Shown piece by piece: positions 17,599 to 26,497 of a stretch of 64,000 nucleotides of DNA (its first letter is position 1; every line of letters starts with the position of its first letter). The DNA is from Pseudomonadales bacterium (GTDB lineage Bacteria > Pseudomonadota > Gammaproteobacteria > Pseudomonadales > Azotimanducaceae), in NCBI GenBank assembly GCA_019090615.1, contig JAHRVQ010000026.1, forward strand, positions 30,346-94,345, written 5' to 3'. Below the pieces are notes generated by a model that worked only from the letters and a program-made list of their open reading frames with translations, was not told the DNA's origin and did no database searches. Position numbers and translations under genes: made by a program.

Positions 17599-18329
17599 TT
17601 CGCCTGTTTTATTTCAATGACAATCATGGTTGCAGCTAGCCAGGCCACAATAAGCGACAGGAAATAAAACAAATCCTGAAGACTCAAAACACCTTTCGAA
17701 ATGGCATTAAAATGGGTCAGGAAACTGAGACTGGCAAGGCCATCTAACACCAGTAACGGCACCCAGTCTTCAAACAGATTTAAAACCAGCGGAAACCCTG
17801 CCAAAACAAATAATAAACAAATCAGGCCAGTGAGGATAAAGGCGATTACCTGACTTTTACTGAGCGCTGAGATACATGAACCAATCGCTAAAAATCCACC
17901 CGCCATTAACCAACTACCAATATATCCGGCAAAAATTGCACCGTTATCAGGGCTACCTAAATAATTAACGGTTATCCAGAGGGGGAAGGTCAATACCAGC
18001 GCCAGCCCAGTAAAAAACCAGGCTGCCAGGAACTTTCCGACCACTGCATCGAATTTACGAATTGGTAGCGTCATTAATAATTCAATACTGCCAGACTTCC
18101 TTTCTTCAGACCAAAGCCGCATCGAAATGGCCGGCACCAGAAACAAATACAACCAGGGGTGAAAATTAAAAAACGGCATCAAATCCGCTTGCCCTCTTTC
18201 AAAAAAATTACCCATATAAAAAGTAAATACACCCGATAGCACTAAAAAAATCAGGATAAAAACATAGGCTAAATGGGTAACGAAATAGCTCGCTAATTCG
18301 CGTTTAACAATAATACCTAAATGACTCAA
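17595..18329 (-). CDS. ABC-2 type exporter permease (GldF-like)
   Basis: 244 residues with six hydrophobic helices. The RLWSEERKSGSIELLMTLPI segment is the family signature of ABC-2/GldF permeases. The start is TTG, overlapping the stop of the ATPase gene (TTGA), and homology requires this start because IIVKRELASYF follows at once. It works with the preceding ATPase and the downstream GldG-like and DUF4340 proteins. In gliding Bacteroidetes the Gld proteins serve motility; in proteobacteria the role is not established. Confidence 0.9.
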   Translation of the reverse strand: MSHLGIIVKRELASYFVTHLAYVFILIFLVLSGVFTFYMGNFFERGQADLMPFFNFHPWLYLFLVPAISMRLWSEERKSGSIELLMTLPIRKFDAVVGKFLAAWFFTGLALVLTFPLWITVNYLGSPDNGAIFAGYIGSWLMAGGFLAIGSCISALSKSQVIAFILTGLICLLFVLAGFPLVLNLFEDWVPLLVLDGLASLSFLTHFNAISKGVLSLQDLFYFLSLIVAWLAATMIVIEIKQAN

Positions 18330-19270
18330 CTTAAATTCTCCAACTCACTATCTTCAACTGTCACCTGCCTGAACACCTCATCCAGCCGCCCCCGTTCCTG
18401 GAAGATCGATTCAGGCACCAGTTCATGCTGAGAAAGAAATTGGCTCAACGCAACAAACAATTTGGCTTTATCCTCTGGGAATACGGTCAGGCTCGACTCG
18501 GTTTGCTCTACCGAGGCAACACTGGCCAATTCAGCGATACCGGATACAATATTTTCTAACGCCGTTGCAGCTGTAAAACGAATACTAACTGCACCATCAA
18601 ACTTCGATCTGCTGGCTAATTGTTCTGGCGTACAGTCCACCACCAGCCTGCCTTCTGAAATAATCACCACCCGACTACAGACTGCCGCAACCTCTTCAAG
18701 TATATGGGTTGATATAATGACTATTTTATCCTTCGACAATCCCCTAATTAGCTCCCGCACCTGCTGTTTCTGGTTAGGGTCCAGACCATCAGTCGGCTCG
18801 TCCAGGATCAATACCTTCGGGTCATGAATGATTGCCTGCGCTAATCCCACCCGCCGTTTATAACCTTTTGAGAGCGTTTCAATCCGTTGCCCAAGCACCC
18901 TTTGCAGGGACATTTTTTCCACCACATCGGCCACTCGCTGAACTTTTTCTGCACCACTAAAACCCCTAATTTCAGCAATAAACCCAAGGAAGGACGCCGG
19001 TGTCATCTCGTCATAACAGGGTGCCCCTTCAGGTAGATACCCAATAAGCTTTTGTGCCGCTAGCTGCTCACTACCGATATCATGCCCATGGATATTGATA
19101 CTGCCAGAAGTTGGCGCCACAAAACCGGTCAGCATTTTCATGGTAGTGGACTTACCCGCACCATTAGGCCCAAGAAAACCTAAAATTTCTCCTGCCACCA
19201 GCGAAAGTGACAGATCGTCAACGGCCTTCAGGGCACCGAACTGTTTACTTAAGTGCGATATTTCAATCAT
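18326..19270 (-). CDS. ABC exporter ATP-binding protein (GldA-like)
   Basis: 314 residues from ATG at 19270, which has GGAA about six bases upstream. An ATG eight codons earlier (19294) adds residues not expected in the family. Walker A is GPNGAGKST and Walker B is VLILDEPTDGLDPNQ. The family's LSGG-type signature is degenerate here, LSKGYKRRVGLAQ, as in many CcmA/GldA-type subunits. A C-terminal domain of about 90 residues follows. It is first gene of the exporter operon and drives the permease encoded next. Confidence 0.93.
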   Translation of the reverse strand: MIEISHLSKQFGALKAVDDLSLSLVAGEILGFLGPNGAGKSTTMKMLTGFVAPTSGSINIHGHDIGSEQLAAQKLIGYLPEGAPCYDEMTPASFLGFIAEIRGFSGAEKVQRVADVVEKMSLQRVLGQRIETLSKGYKRRVGLAQAIIHDPKVLILDEPTDGLDPNQKQQVRELIRGLSKDKIVIISTHILEEVAAVCSRVVIISEGRLVVDCTPEQLASRSKFDGAVSIRFTAATALENIVSGIAELASVASVEQTESSLTVFPEDKAKLFVALSQFLSQHELVPESIFQERGRLDEVFRQVTVEDSELENLS

Positions 19271-19641
19271 GAGATTCCGTTCAAAAAATCCCATATATTA
19301 CTGTACCGATCAATGCTAAGGCAATTTATTAGTAACGGGCTACGATACGCGTAGCAGAACTGGCAGGATAAAAATGCTATCGATTTATATCGGCTTACGG
19401 GGATAGACGACGCGAACAAGGCGCCGTAAGAGGCACACAACAGATAACCTGGGGAAAATGGCCCGCGAAAGGAAGGAGCGCCACAACATCGGCAGCTTAA
19501 CTCAGCGCACCCCAAGAACTAAGGCCGGCATGAAAGGCCCAAAGAAAGAACCCGCCAGAAGAGAGCATCCAAAAGAACAGCTGGTACTACTTTCCTTAAA
19601 TTACCATCCTTTATTTGGCATCCTTCAGCTACAGATTAGCA

Positions 19642-19824
19642 TCAAATTCTATCGGGCATATACACGGTATAAGTCTGCATGCGCACATAAGGCGCTCGCC
19701 TGGTTTTATGTCGCCGATAAGTCGAAATTTTCCAAAATTCCTGCAGATATCGTTTTATACCGCGCCGATGTTGTTTTCTTCGATCAGTACCTGAGCGTCT
19801 TTCTGCAAAAGTTATCTTCTTCAT
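19642..19824 (-). CDS. small basic protein
   Basis: 60 residues, strongly basic, with the N-terminal motif ERRSGTDRRKQHRRG. Related RRSGxDRR tracts occur at the ends of PilZ-type and response-regulator proteins, but there is not enough here to assign a family. AGGAG lies eight bases upstream of ATG, which is why I prefer this to the longer overlapping frame on the other strand. The flanks (19295-19641 and 19825-20028) hold nothing else I can support. Confidence 0.5.
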   Translation of the reverse strand: MKKITFAERRSGTDRRKQHRRGIKRYLQEFWKISTYRRHKTRRAPYVRMQTYTVYMPDRI

Positions 19825-20028
19825 ATACAGGACTCCTGAATGAGAAGCCTCAGCATAATATAATCAACAAATTTCGAGAACGAACAATATGTCCTAAAAA
19901 CAGCCGTAATTATTCGAAGATTTTATAGCCAGCCAGTTTTTCGAACAATTAGAGCTAATAACCCAGGCCTGTTATTCCACGGCGATGTTAAGTATTATCT
20001 CGTTTTAAAGAGCCTTCGACACGACTTC

Positions 20029-20271
20029 ATGCCGAAACCATCCACCACAACAGCATCTGGGATAACAAGAGAAGCAGCGCTAATTTTTCTCTTGAGCTAT
20101 ATTGTTGTGGATCAGGCTTATAGCTTTAAAATGACGCCAACGAACCTTTTTAACTTAATGAATTTGGCCTCAGAAGCGGAAACTACGCTTAAGTCTCATG
20201 TTGGTCTTATTCCACATGAGCTGATTGAAACACTTGCCAAACAATTTATTGAAACACAGCATGAAACCTAA
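20029..20271 (+). CDS. small hypothetical protein upstream of the phosphatase
   Basis: 80 residues (or 46 from the in-frame ATG at 20131). The C-terminal part MTPTNLFNLMNLASEAETTLKSH looks like an amphipathic helical protein. It ends 11 bp inside the phosphatase gene, suggesting coupled translation. No good ribosome site is seen for either start and no family is recognised. Confidence 0.4.
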   Translation: MPKPSTTTASGITREAALIFLLSYIVVDQAYSFKMTPTNLFNLMNLASEAETTLKSHVGLIPHELIETLAKQFIETQHET

Positions 20272-20968
20272 TAAGCCCCTTCAAAGCAGCCTGCAACAAT
20301 TATCTCGCCCCGCTGGTGTGATATTCGACCTGGATGGTACATTACTCGATACCGAACCGCTTTATACCATTGCAACACAAAAGGTACTCGACCCCTTTGG
20401 CGCAACATTTACCGCCGAACTTAAACAACGTTGCCTTGGCGGCGACTCTCGCATCAGCGCAAAAATTGTCATCGACCATTGCAATCTACCTCTTAGCGTC
20501 AGTGAATTTTTAGCCAACCGAGAAGTATATCTAAACCAATTATTCCTTAATTCGCCCGACATGCCAGGCGCAGAGAATTTTATTACCGGCTTATCAAAAG
20601 CCGCTATCCCCATGGGCCTGGCGACCAGCTCGCATCAGCATTTATGTGACTTAAAATTAAAATCCAAACCCTGGCGATACAACCTTAAAGAGATTATCTG
20701 CGGCGATCACGCTGATTTAGAACGCAGCAAACCCAACCCAGATATATACCTGCTGTGCGCAAAAAAGCTTAAATTACCGGCTGAAAAATGTCTGGCGTTT
20801 GAAGATTCACCCACTGGTGTGCAGGCAGCCGTGGCAGCCGGCATGACCGTCATTGGCGTCAATAGCCCTTATGTCCAGGTCGGCGCACTGACAGGTACAC
20901 TTTTTACCATTGATAGCTATGCGGAGCTTAGTGCCACGCTATCTGCGTGGACTGATTCTCCAGATTAA
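20261..20968 (+). CDS. HAD-superfamily phosphatase, beta-phosphoglucomutase/GS1-like
   Basis: 235 residues from ATG at 20261; an in-frame start at 20225 would only lengthen the overlap. HAD motif I is IFDLDGTLLDTEP (nucleophile Asp and acid/base Asp), motif II is the Ser in LATSSHQH, and motif III/IV is KPNPDIYLL with FEDSPTGVQAAVAAGM. The helical cap between motifs I and II is the C1 type found in GS1-like and beta-phosphoglucomutase enzymes. It probably dephosphorylates small sugar- or nucleotide-phosphates in the cytoplasm. It is convergent with phaR. Confidence 0.9.
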   Translation: MKPNKPLQSSLQQLSRPAGVIFDLDGTLLDTEPLYTIATQKVLDPFGATFTAELKQRCLGGDSRISAKIVIDHCNLPLSVSEFLANREVYLNQLFLNSPDMPGAENFITGLSKAAIPMGLATSSHQHLCDLKLKSKPWRYNLKEIICGDHADLERSKPNPDIYLLCAKKLKLPAEKCLAFEDSPTGVQAAVAAGMTVIGVNSPYVQVGALTGTLFTIDSYAELSATLSAWTDSPD

Positions 20969-21034
20969 ACCTGGATGAAAATTAAACACCGATGGCAAAT
21001 ATTTGAAGATATAATTGCATTGTATCCCTGCCCA

Positions 21035-21505
21035 CTAGTCCTCCAATTCGCCATCTGGGCTACTAACACGCAAGGTTGAATTAACCATACCGTTCCAGAA
21101 GTCCATATTCTGTTCGAGTACCTGGCTCATCAATCCCCGCGGCTCAGAACTCGCAACATCAGAGGCAACATCCCCCACCTTATATTGATACGCTTCAAAG
21201 TGGTCAATAAAGGTATCTACGCTTTGTTCTATGTATTGACTAACCACCCGCTGCATCGGTATACCATAAAACTGAATCAACCGTTCTAGTACCTTATCTG
21301 TCAGAATCGGCTCATCACCAGCGCCTTCCTGTTCAGTAATAATTTGTAATAATACTGAACGCGTAAGATCTTTGGCTGATTTAGAGTCCAGCACCGAAAT
21401 AGTTTCACCGGTGAGAATGATCTTGTGGATGTCCTCAACAGTAACATATCGACTTTCTTGTATATCGTACAGACGCCTATTTGGATATTTTTTAAATTCA
21501 CGCAT
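21035..21505 (-). CDS. phaR: polyhydroxyalkanoate synthesis regulator
   Basis: 156 residues. The N-terminal DNA-binding domain starts REFKKYPNRRLYDIQESRYV, and the PHB-accumulation domain follows (SVLLQIITEQE and VVSQYIEQSVDTF), the standard PhaR layout. PhaR represses phasin genes and binds PHA granules. The C-terminal tail is shorter than in some homologues. AGGGA precedes ATG. No PHA synthase or phasin gene is in this window, so the organism probably stores PHA using genes elsewhere. Confidence 0.93.
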   Translation of the reverse strand: MREFKKYPNRRLYDIQESRYVTVEDIHKIILTGETISVLDSKSAKDLTRSVLLQIITEQEGAGDEPILTDKVLERLIQFYGIPMQRVVSQYIEQSVDTFIDHFEAYQYKVGDVASDVASSEPRGLMSQVLEQNMDFWNGMVNSTLRVSSPDGELED

Positions 21506-22069
21506 TCGTACTTTCCCTATTAAGTGGCTCTTTCGCCACCCATTATTTTTATAATTACGGGTACTACTATTGTTTTACGCCCAGCATTCCTTCCTATCTA
21601 TATTGGTATATGTCATCACTTTAACCCCGCAACGATGCTTGAGTGTCGCTTAGTTAACCAATGGAATCAAGCCGCAAATAGCGCCTACCCATCCAGTATG
21701 CTGGAAAATTTATCGCTATTTCCTTGATTTTGAAGCCTTGATATATATAATGCGGCAGCGCAACAAATGACACATTGGAGTTACACGACGCGATTCTCAT
21801 AAACCTCGCAATAATTATTGAATGTTTTTGATAGCTATCAAGAATCATCTAATACACCGCAATATGACTCATATTACAACTAATACTAAGCACTATTACT
21901 AAGAACTAATACTAGTCACTCCAAACCCGATTCACCGGAGCTGGCTATATAACAAGCCTACTAATGGTTTATATGAGCAACATGACCAAAAATATATTTG
22001 AGCAACACCTATAAATTCAACCCTAACACAAGAACTTTATATCCCTGTCCGCAAGATTATATGTCGATT
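21506..22069. other. gene-poor spacer upstream of phaR
   Basis: No supported open frame on either strand. It should contain the phaR promoter. It is AT-rich with imperfect repeats of ACTAATACTAAG near 21879-21915. Confidence 0.4.
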
Positions 22070-22203
22070 GACCGCTCTTTATTAGCGTTCCATCGGTCTT
22101 GCTTCATTCAATCCATCGCAATGAGGTAAGAAGTATTTACTGATGACTAATCCCCTATTTAGTCGAGTCAGTAATTTCAGGGCGCATTTGCGCCCTTTTT
22201 TTT
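22070..22203 (+). ncRNA. candidate structured small RNA or attenuating leader
   Basis: Three successive inverted repeats with no open frame: GACCG/CGGTC (22070-22074 with 22094-22098), GACTAA/TTAGTC (22145-22150 with 22159-22164) and a terminator hairpin ending in T8. The terminator has no protein gene before it on the plus strand, so it must end a short RNA or act in the leader of the SDR gene 79 bp downstream. The 5' end is a guess; I could not place a promoter. Confidence 0.4.
22180..22203 (+). terminator. Rho-independent terminator
   Basis: Perfect stem GGGCGC/GCGCCC with a four-base loop ATTT, followed by eight T residues. No upstream plus-strand coding region is seen within 1.2 kb. Confidence 0.85.
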
Positions 22204-22281
22204 CTTTACCGCATCAGAATATTCCCGCATCATTCTTTCCTTCAGCGCAATTAATTAAATTCTAACAAAGCGAGCATCCAG

Positions 22282-23067
22282 GTGGATATTGCAGACCAAG
22301 GTACAGCCTTAATTACTGGCGCATCGTCTGGCATTGGCGAGGCCCTGGCAAAAGAATTTGCCCAAAATGGCTTTAACTTAATCATTACTGCACGACGTGA
22401 AGACCGGTTAATCAGTCTCAGCGAAGAACTATCGGCTAATGTACAGGTAGACATTGTTGTCACGGACCTCGCAACCCAATCAGGCATCGACTATTTAATT
22501 CAACAGGTGAGCCATAAACACATCGATATACTGGTGAATAACGCCGGTATCGACTTTGCCGGCTCCTTCCAGGACCAGAATAAATCGCAATTAGACACCT
22601 TACTGTCGCTCAATATTATTGCCCTGACCCAGCTCGTGCATCATTTTCTACCCGGCATGATTAAAGCCGGCGCAGGTCGAATATTAAACGTCGCCTCGGT
22701 CGCAGCCTTTCACCCCATACCCTCATTCGCCCTGTATGCAGCCAGTAAGGCATTCGTTTTATCATTGACCGAATCGATTGCAGTAGAAACCAAAAATACC
22801 GGTGTTACCGCCACTGCGTTATGTCCAGGTCTGACCAGGACAGAAGCAACCGAAGCATTGCAAGCTATTGAACTACCCAACCTTCTCATGGCCAGCGCTG
22901 AAGCTGTTGCCCGAGAAGGCTATGAGGCGTTAATGAACCGCGAGGTAATACGGGTGCCAGGTATCACCAACCAGGCCGCGCTGGCTATGGCACAGCATCA
23001 ACCCCGCTGGCTAGTCAGGGAATTGGGTGGTTTGTTGGCCAAATTTAATCCTAAGCGACAAGCCTAA
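22282..23067 (+). CDS. short-chain dehydrogenase/reductase
   Basis: 261 residues from GTG. The nucleotide-binding motif TGASSGIG is at about 12-19. NNAG follows near 90, the catalytic Ser is in NVASVAAFHP and the YxxxK pair is in YAASK, then CPGLTRTE. The Arg pair in TARREDR suggests NADP(H). It resembles the classical SDR oxidoreductases annotated as DltE-like or YqjQ-like. The substrate is not deducible. The ribosome site is weak. It is preceded by the orphan terminator at 22180-22203. Confidence 0.9.
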   Translation: MDIADQGTALITGASSGIGEALAKEFAQNGFNLIITARREDRLISLSEELSANVQVDIVVTDLATQSGIDYLIQQVSHKHIDILVNNAGIDFAGSFQDQNKSQLDTLLSLNIIALTQLVHHFLPGMIKAGAGRILNVASVAAFHPIPSFALYAASKAFVLSLTESIAVETKNTGVTATALCPGLTRTEATEALQAIELPNLLMASAEAVAREGYEALMNREVIRVPGITNQAALAMAQHQPRWLVRELGGLLAKFNPKRQA

Positions 23068-23085
23068 TTGGCTCAATTCGTGATT

Positions 23086-23128
23086 TGATAAACCCATTAA
23101 TTGATAAAGCTATTAATTGATAAAGCCA
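23086..23128. repeat. 16-bp tandem duplication, intergenic
   Basis: ATTAATTGATAAAGCY occurs twice (23097-23112, 23113-23128), preceded by a related TTGATAAACCC at 23086. It lies between the SDR and the metallopeptidase genes. Confidence 0.85.
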
Positions 23129-23158
23129 TGAATTATTCGAACGCTTACCAGGGTCTAT

Positions 23159-24232
23159 ATGCTTATGGCACGCCACTTGTTAGCATTTTTCATGCTCAGC
23201 ATTTCTATCCTCAGCAGCCCATCAAATACCGCTGCTGAGCTGTTACTAGTTGGCGCAAAGACTGGCGAGCTATTAACTGCTGGGCCATTAACCGCTGAGC
23301 CATTAACCGCTGAGCCATTAACCGCTGAGCCATTAAAAGTTGCTAACGCAGAACTGATAATTCACTGGAAATCGAAATTCAACGCAGCTGAGCGGCATAA
23401 ACTCCGCAACTGGTTAGTCCATGCGGCTAATACCACCAGCCTCATAGGCGGCCAGTTTCCCCGCCAACAAGCCAATATTAATTTATATCGCTATGACAAT
23501 ACGCGCCAGGCTGTCCCATGGGCGCATACTGTCCGTCACACCAGGGTTCAAGGCGTCACATTTTACGTTAACCCCGCGATGGCACTAGAATCATTCATCA
23601 GCGACTGGACCGCAGTACACGAATTCAGCCATCTGTTTATCCCATACCCTGGCCGTGACGACCTCTGGATATCAGAAGGTTTTGCCAGCTATTATCAGAA
23701 CATTCTTATGGCCAGAGCTGGCACCCTCAGCGACACTCAGGCCTGGCAAAAACTTGTGGACGGTTTTAAACGCGGTAGCAACGATTCTAACAGCGATCTC
23801 ACACTCACCGAACTCAGCACCCAAATACGATCCCGAGGTGGCTTTATGCGCGTCTACTGGAGTGGCGCACTGTATTTTCTGCAAGCAGAAATTTTGTTGC
23901 AACAAAACAACCAGTCACTCAATGCGGTGGTGGATCAATTTAGCCAGTGCTGCCAGCAAGAGCATAAACGTTGGAATGGCCAAAAACTCGCCCTGGCTTT
24001 TGACAAAATAGCCAATACACAAGTCTTTACGCCGCTGTTTAATCGCTATGGCCAGCAACGTAAGATGCCTGATTACTGGCCCATACTCGCAGACATCGGC
24101 ATCCTGCCAGGTAAAAAGGGTAACGCAATACAATTTAGCGCTGATAGCCGTTTAACCCAACGCCGCAACAAGATCATCCAGGGCGCAACAATATTTGAGG
24201 GCACAACAACATTTGAAGGCGCAACATTGTAA
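23159..24232 (+). CDS. secreted zinc metallopeptidase-like protein (gluzincin type)
   Basis: 357 residues with a signal peptide (about 1-27, ending NTAAE). The zinc motif HEFSH is at 154-158 and the likely third ligand is Glu173 in WISEGFASYY, which matches the M1/M61 pattern of E-G-F-A. The loop from the last His to that Glu is 14 residues, four shorter than in classical M1 enzymes. Residues 37-61 are five five-residue repeats of the PLTAE type and the C-terminus ends in repeated ATxFEG units; both come from tandem DNA repeats. It is probably periplasmic or secreted. Activity is likely but unproven. Confidence 0.75.
   Translation: MLMARHLLAFFMLSISILSSPSNTAAELLLVGAKTGELLTAGPLTAEPLTAEPLTAEPLKVANAELIIHWKSKFNAAERHKLRNWLVHAANTTSLIGGQFPRQQANINLYRYDNTRQAVPWAHTVRHTRVQGVTFYVNPAMALESFISDWTAVHEFSHLFIPYPGRDDLWISEGFASYYQNILMARAGTLSDTQAWQKLVDGFKRGSNDSNSDLTLTELSTQIRSRGGFMRVYWSGALYFLQAEILLQQNNQSLNAVVDQFSQCCQQEHKRWNGQKLALAFDKIANTQVFTPLFNRYGQQRKMPDYWPILADIGILPGKKGNAIQFSADSRLTQRRNKIIQGATIFEGTTTFEGATL
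23267..23341 (+). repeat. 15-bp tandem repeat x5 in the metallopeptidase gene
   Basis: Five copies of GAGCCATTAACCGCT (outer copies diverged) encode ELLTA, GPLTA, EPLTA, EPLTA and EPLKV just after the signal peptide. Confidence 0.9.
24182..24229 (+). repeat. 18-bp tandem repeat at the metallopeptidase C-terminus
   Basis: Two full copies and a partial third of GGCGCAACAATATTTGAG encode GATIFE/GTTTFE/GATL, right before the stop codon. Confidence 0.85.
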
Positions 24233-24336
24233 ACAGAGCATTGCTTCAATGCCTCACAGGTAATACCACATTCGCTTACAGCTGCAATCAACAATGTAGT
24301 ACGAAGCTATTAGGCATGACGGTATAAAATCCCTTC

Positions 24337-25062
24337 ATGACTAACTCCAGACCCCATCTCACTGGCCCTGCTGACGGCTATTACCATATATGTTCACGCT
24401 GTGTTCGCCAGGCTTTTTTATGCGGGGACGATCCGTACACCAGGCAGAACTTCGATCACCGGCGAGTATGGCTTGAGAAAAGAATGCTATCTTTGTCTGA
24501 AGTATTTGCCATTGATGTAATAGGTTATGCAGTGCTGCCGGACCATTATCATATGGTATTGAATCTCAGCCCGAGTGAAGCGGTAAATTGGTCAGCACAA
24601 AAAGTTGCCGATAGGTGGATGCGATTAAACCCGAGGAAAAATGAAACCGCCAGATCCTGTGCCGCCAGAAAATCAACCCTGCAATCAAACCCAGATCAGA
24701 TTGCCATCACTAGAGAGCGATTAGGCTCACTTTCGTGGTTTATGCAGCACCTTAACCAACCCATTGCTCGCCTGGCGAACAAGGAGGATGGTTGTAAAGG
24801 TCGGTTCTGGGAAGGTCGTTCTAAATCCAGCCACCTAACTGACAAAACTGCAGTACTGGCTGTGATAGCTGACTTTCAGTTAAAACCACTCGGCCACAGG
24901 ATAACTGAGCATTTTTTGAAGACACAATACGCCTCACTCAGTGAAGCAGAAAAAAGTAAAGCGCCAGCAGAACCCAACCGGAATATGATTGCTAAGCCAC
25001 ATCAACATTTGCACTTCGATAGTACGCTTAGAGAATTTGCCGAGCAGTTTATTGTTCAGTGA
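24337..25062 (+). CDS. REP-associated tyrosine transposase-like protein (RAYT, Y1/HUH)
   Basis: 241 residues of the IS200-like single-strand nuclease superfamily. The HUH motif is at His70-Tyr71-His72 in VLPDHYHMVLN. The later GRFWEGRSKS segment and the helical C-terminus are typical of chromosomal RAYT proteins. These proteins mobilise or process short palindromic REP sequences. I found no convincing REP pair beside it, only a small hairpin GCATTG/CAATGC (24238-24252) before the gene. It stands alone, not flanked by IS ends, so it is probably domesticated. Confidence 0.85.
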   Translation: MTNSRPHLTGPADGYYHICSRCVRQAFLCGDDPYTRQNFDHRRVWLEKRMLSLSEVFAIDVIGYAVLPDHYHMVLNLSPSEAVNWSAQKVADRWMRLNPRKNETARSCAARKSTLQSNPDQIAITRERLGSLSWFMQHLNQPIARLANKEDGCKGRFWEGRSKSSHLTDKTAVLAVIADFQLKPLGHRITEHFLKTQYASLSEAEKSKAPAEPNRNMIAKPHQHLHFDSTLREFAEQFIVQ

Positions 25063-25106
25063 CTAGCTTAAAAAAATTTTGGCTGTGCATAATACGACAT
25101 CGACAT

Positions 25107-25619
25107 CTAGGTTGCCTTGCGCAATTGATCTAGTTCAGCTTTGCGTTTTCTGAACATGTCAAAGATAGCGCCTACATCCCAATCATCTCGTTCAGTTTTG
25201 CCGTGTCCGAGTGACATCATAGAAACGATAACGCCTTTGTCGATATACAGTTCAACATTCCAAAATAGACTCGTAAACTTATTAATTGGTGAATAGTTTT
25301 CAGTTTCTCTTGTGTAAACAAGCTCGCCATTTCTTTCGTAATATATTTCTTGAAAATACCAGGGGTGCTTAAAAGACTCAATCTGGATTATCCGGCTACC
25401 GTTGCCAAGGTTACATACTTTCCAAAATTCCAGCTTATCATTGAAATTAGTAACCGCATCAACGCCTCTGCATTTACTAAAACTTGCCCAAAATTCAGAG
25501 TCTATGCCAGCGCGAATTTCCTCGTCAGTAGATTGTTGGCTATATGCCCGCAAAGGCAGCGTGCAAAGCACAATCGAACAGAAGAAAACAACCAGAACAT
25601 TATTCATAGCATTATTCAT
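25107..25619 (-). CDS. exported protein of unknown function
   Basis: 170 residues from ATG at 25619, where a signal peptide begins (VLVVFFCSIVLCTLPLRAYS). An in-frame open stretch back to 25733 encodes nothing like a signal and overlaps the permease gene, so I reject it. The mature part has two cysteines (CRGVDAV and VCNLGN, a possible disulfide) and a basic C-terminus. The start codon lies inside a 12-bp tandem duplication (25599-25622) giving MNNAMNN, so either ATG could be used. No family recognised. Confidence 0.6.
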   Translation of the reverse strand: MNNAMNNVLVVFFCSIVLCTLPLRAYSQQSTDEEIRAGIDSEFWASFSKCRGVDAVTNFNDKLEFWKVCNLGNGSRIIQIESFKHPWYFQEIYYERNGELVYTRETENYSPINKFTSLFWNVELYIDKGVIVSMMSLGHGKTERDDWDVGAIFDMFRKRKAELDQLRKAT

Positions 25620-25729
25620 AACATGAAGCCTTATAGAGTAAATAGCCCTGAAGGTATAACGAAGCTGTAGAAAAGCCCAAAATCTAGACCCCTCCTCGGC
25701 TAAATATTGATTCAATGTGTATACCTGAT

Positions 25730-26497
25730 TCAACGACTGAATCGCTCACTTATTTTCATAAGTTTGAATGCCAGAGCAATACCAGCAATACACCAAACAA
25801 TTACCGCACCACTGGGTAAATCAATCAGCGACGATACGATTAGGCCCAATCCATAACCTGCTGCACCGATAAGATAGCCCGCCAACAAGGCCCGTCTCTT
25901 ACCTAATCCAGCACTCCCTAAAGCCGGGATAATCAGGCTGGCAAACACCAGATAAACCCCCACTAATTGCACCGAACTGGTGACTGCAACGGCCAGTAAA
26001 AAATAAAACCCAGGATGATTTAAGCGTTGTTTGAAGAACAACAAAATCAGTAAAATAAACCCAGTCACTAGTGCTGTTGGCAGGAGTTGCTCCCAGGTAA
26101 TCCACAGTATTTGCCCCACCAGTAAACTTTTGAGTGATTCGCCGCCGTGAGGGTTGTCTGCCAGCAGGAGCAGGCTGGCAGTTGCCGCCAGCACAAAGAT
26201 CACACCAATCAACGCTTCCTGATACTTTTGATAGTGTTTTTCTAGCCAGGCTAATACTAGCGCAGCGCTCAAGGCACTGCCGACGGCGGCTAATTGTACT
26301 TCCCAGCCATGTGTTTCCCAGTCAAACCGAGAGACCGCAATAACGCCCAGCCCTGCAATTTGAGCAATCGCCAGATCAATAAAAATAATGCCTCGTCGCA
26401 GTACTTCCTGACCGAGCGGCACATGGGTTGCCAGTATCAGCAGGCCAGCGATAAACGCCGGCCCTAAAATGGAAAATTCCAGACCCTCAATATTCAA
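25730..26497 (-). CDS. znuB: zinc/manganese-type ABC transporter permease
   Basis: 255 residues, eight to nine helices, ABC-3 permease family. Signatures are AGLLILATHVPLGQEVLRRGIIFIDLAIAQ and VGVYLVFASLIIPAL. It starts with TTG in a TTGA overlap with the binding-protein stop. It should pass zinc from the binding protein through the inner membrane. No ATPase subunit (ZnuC) is encoded before or after it in this window. The gene symbol is by family resemblance. Confidence 0.85.
   Translation of the reverse strand: MNIEGLEFSILGPAFIAGLLILATHVPLGQEVLRRGIIFIDLAIAQIAGLGVIAVSRFDWETHGWEVQLAAVGSALSAALVLAWLEKHYQKYQEALIGVIFVLAATASLLLLADNPHGGESLKSLLVGQILWITWEQLLPTALVTGFILLILLFFKQRLNHPGFYFLLAVAVTSSVQLVGVYLVFASLIIPALGSAGLGKRRALLAGYLIGAAGYGLGLIVSSLIDLPSGAVIVWCIAGIALAFKLMKISERFSR

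Noticed and set aside
19458..19928. 156-codon plus-strand frame, lysine/arginine-rich at the start
   Set aside because: It overlaps the minus-strand small basic gene, which has a good ribosome site; composition changes abruptly along it and no family is visible.
25620..25733. N-terminal extension of the exported protein (38 more codons)
   Set aside because: It overlaps the permease stop, lacks a ribosome site and would bury the signal peptide.
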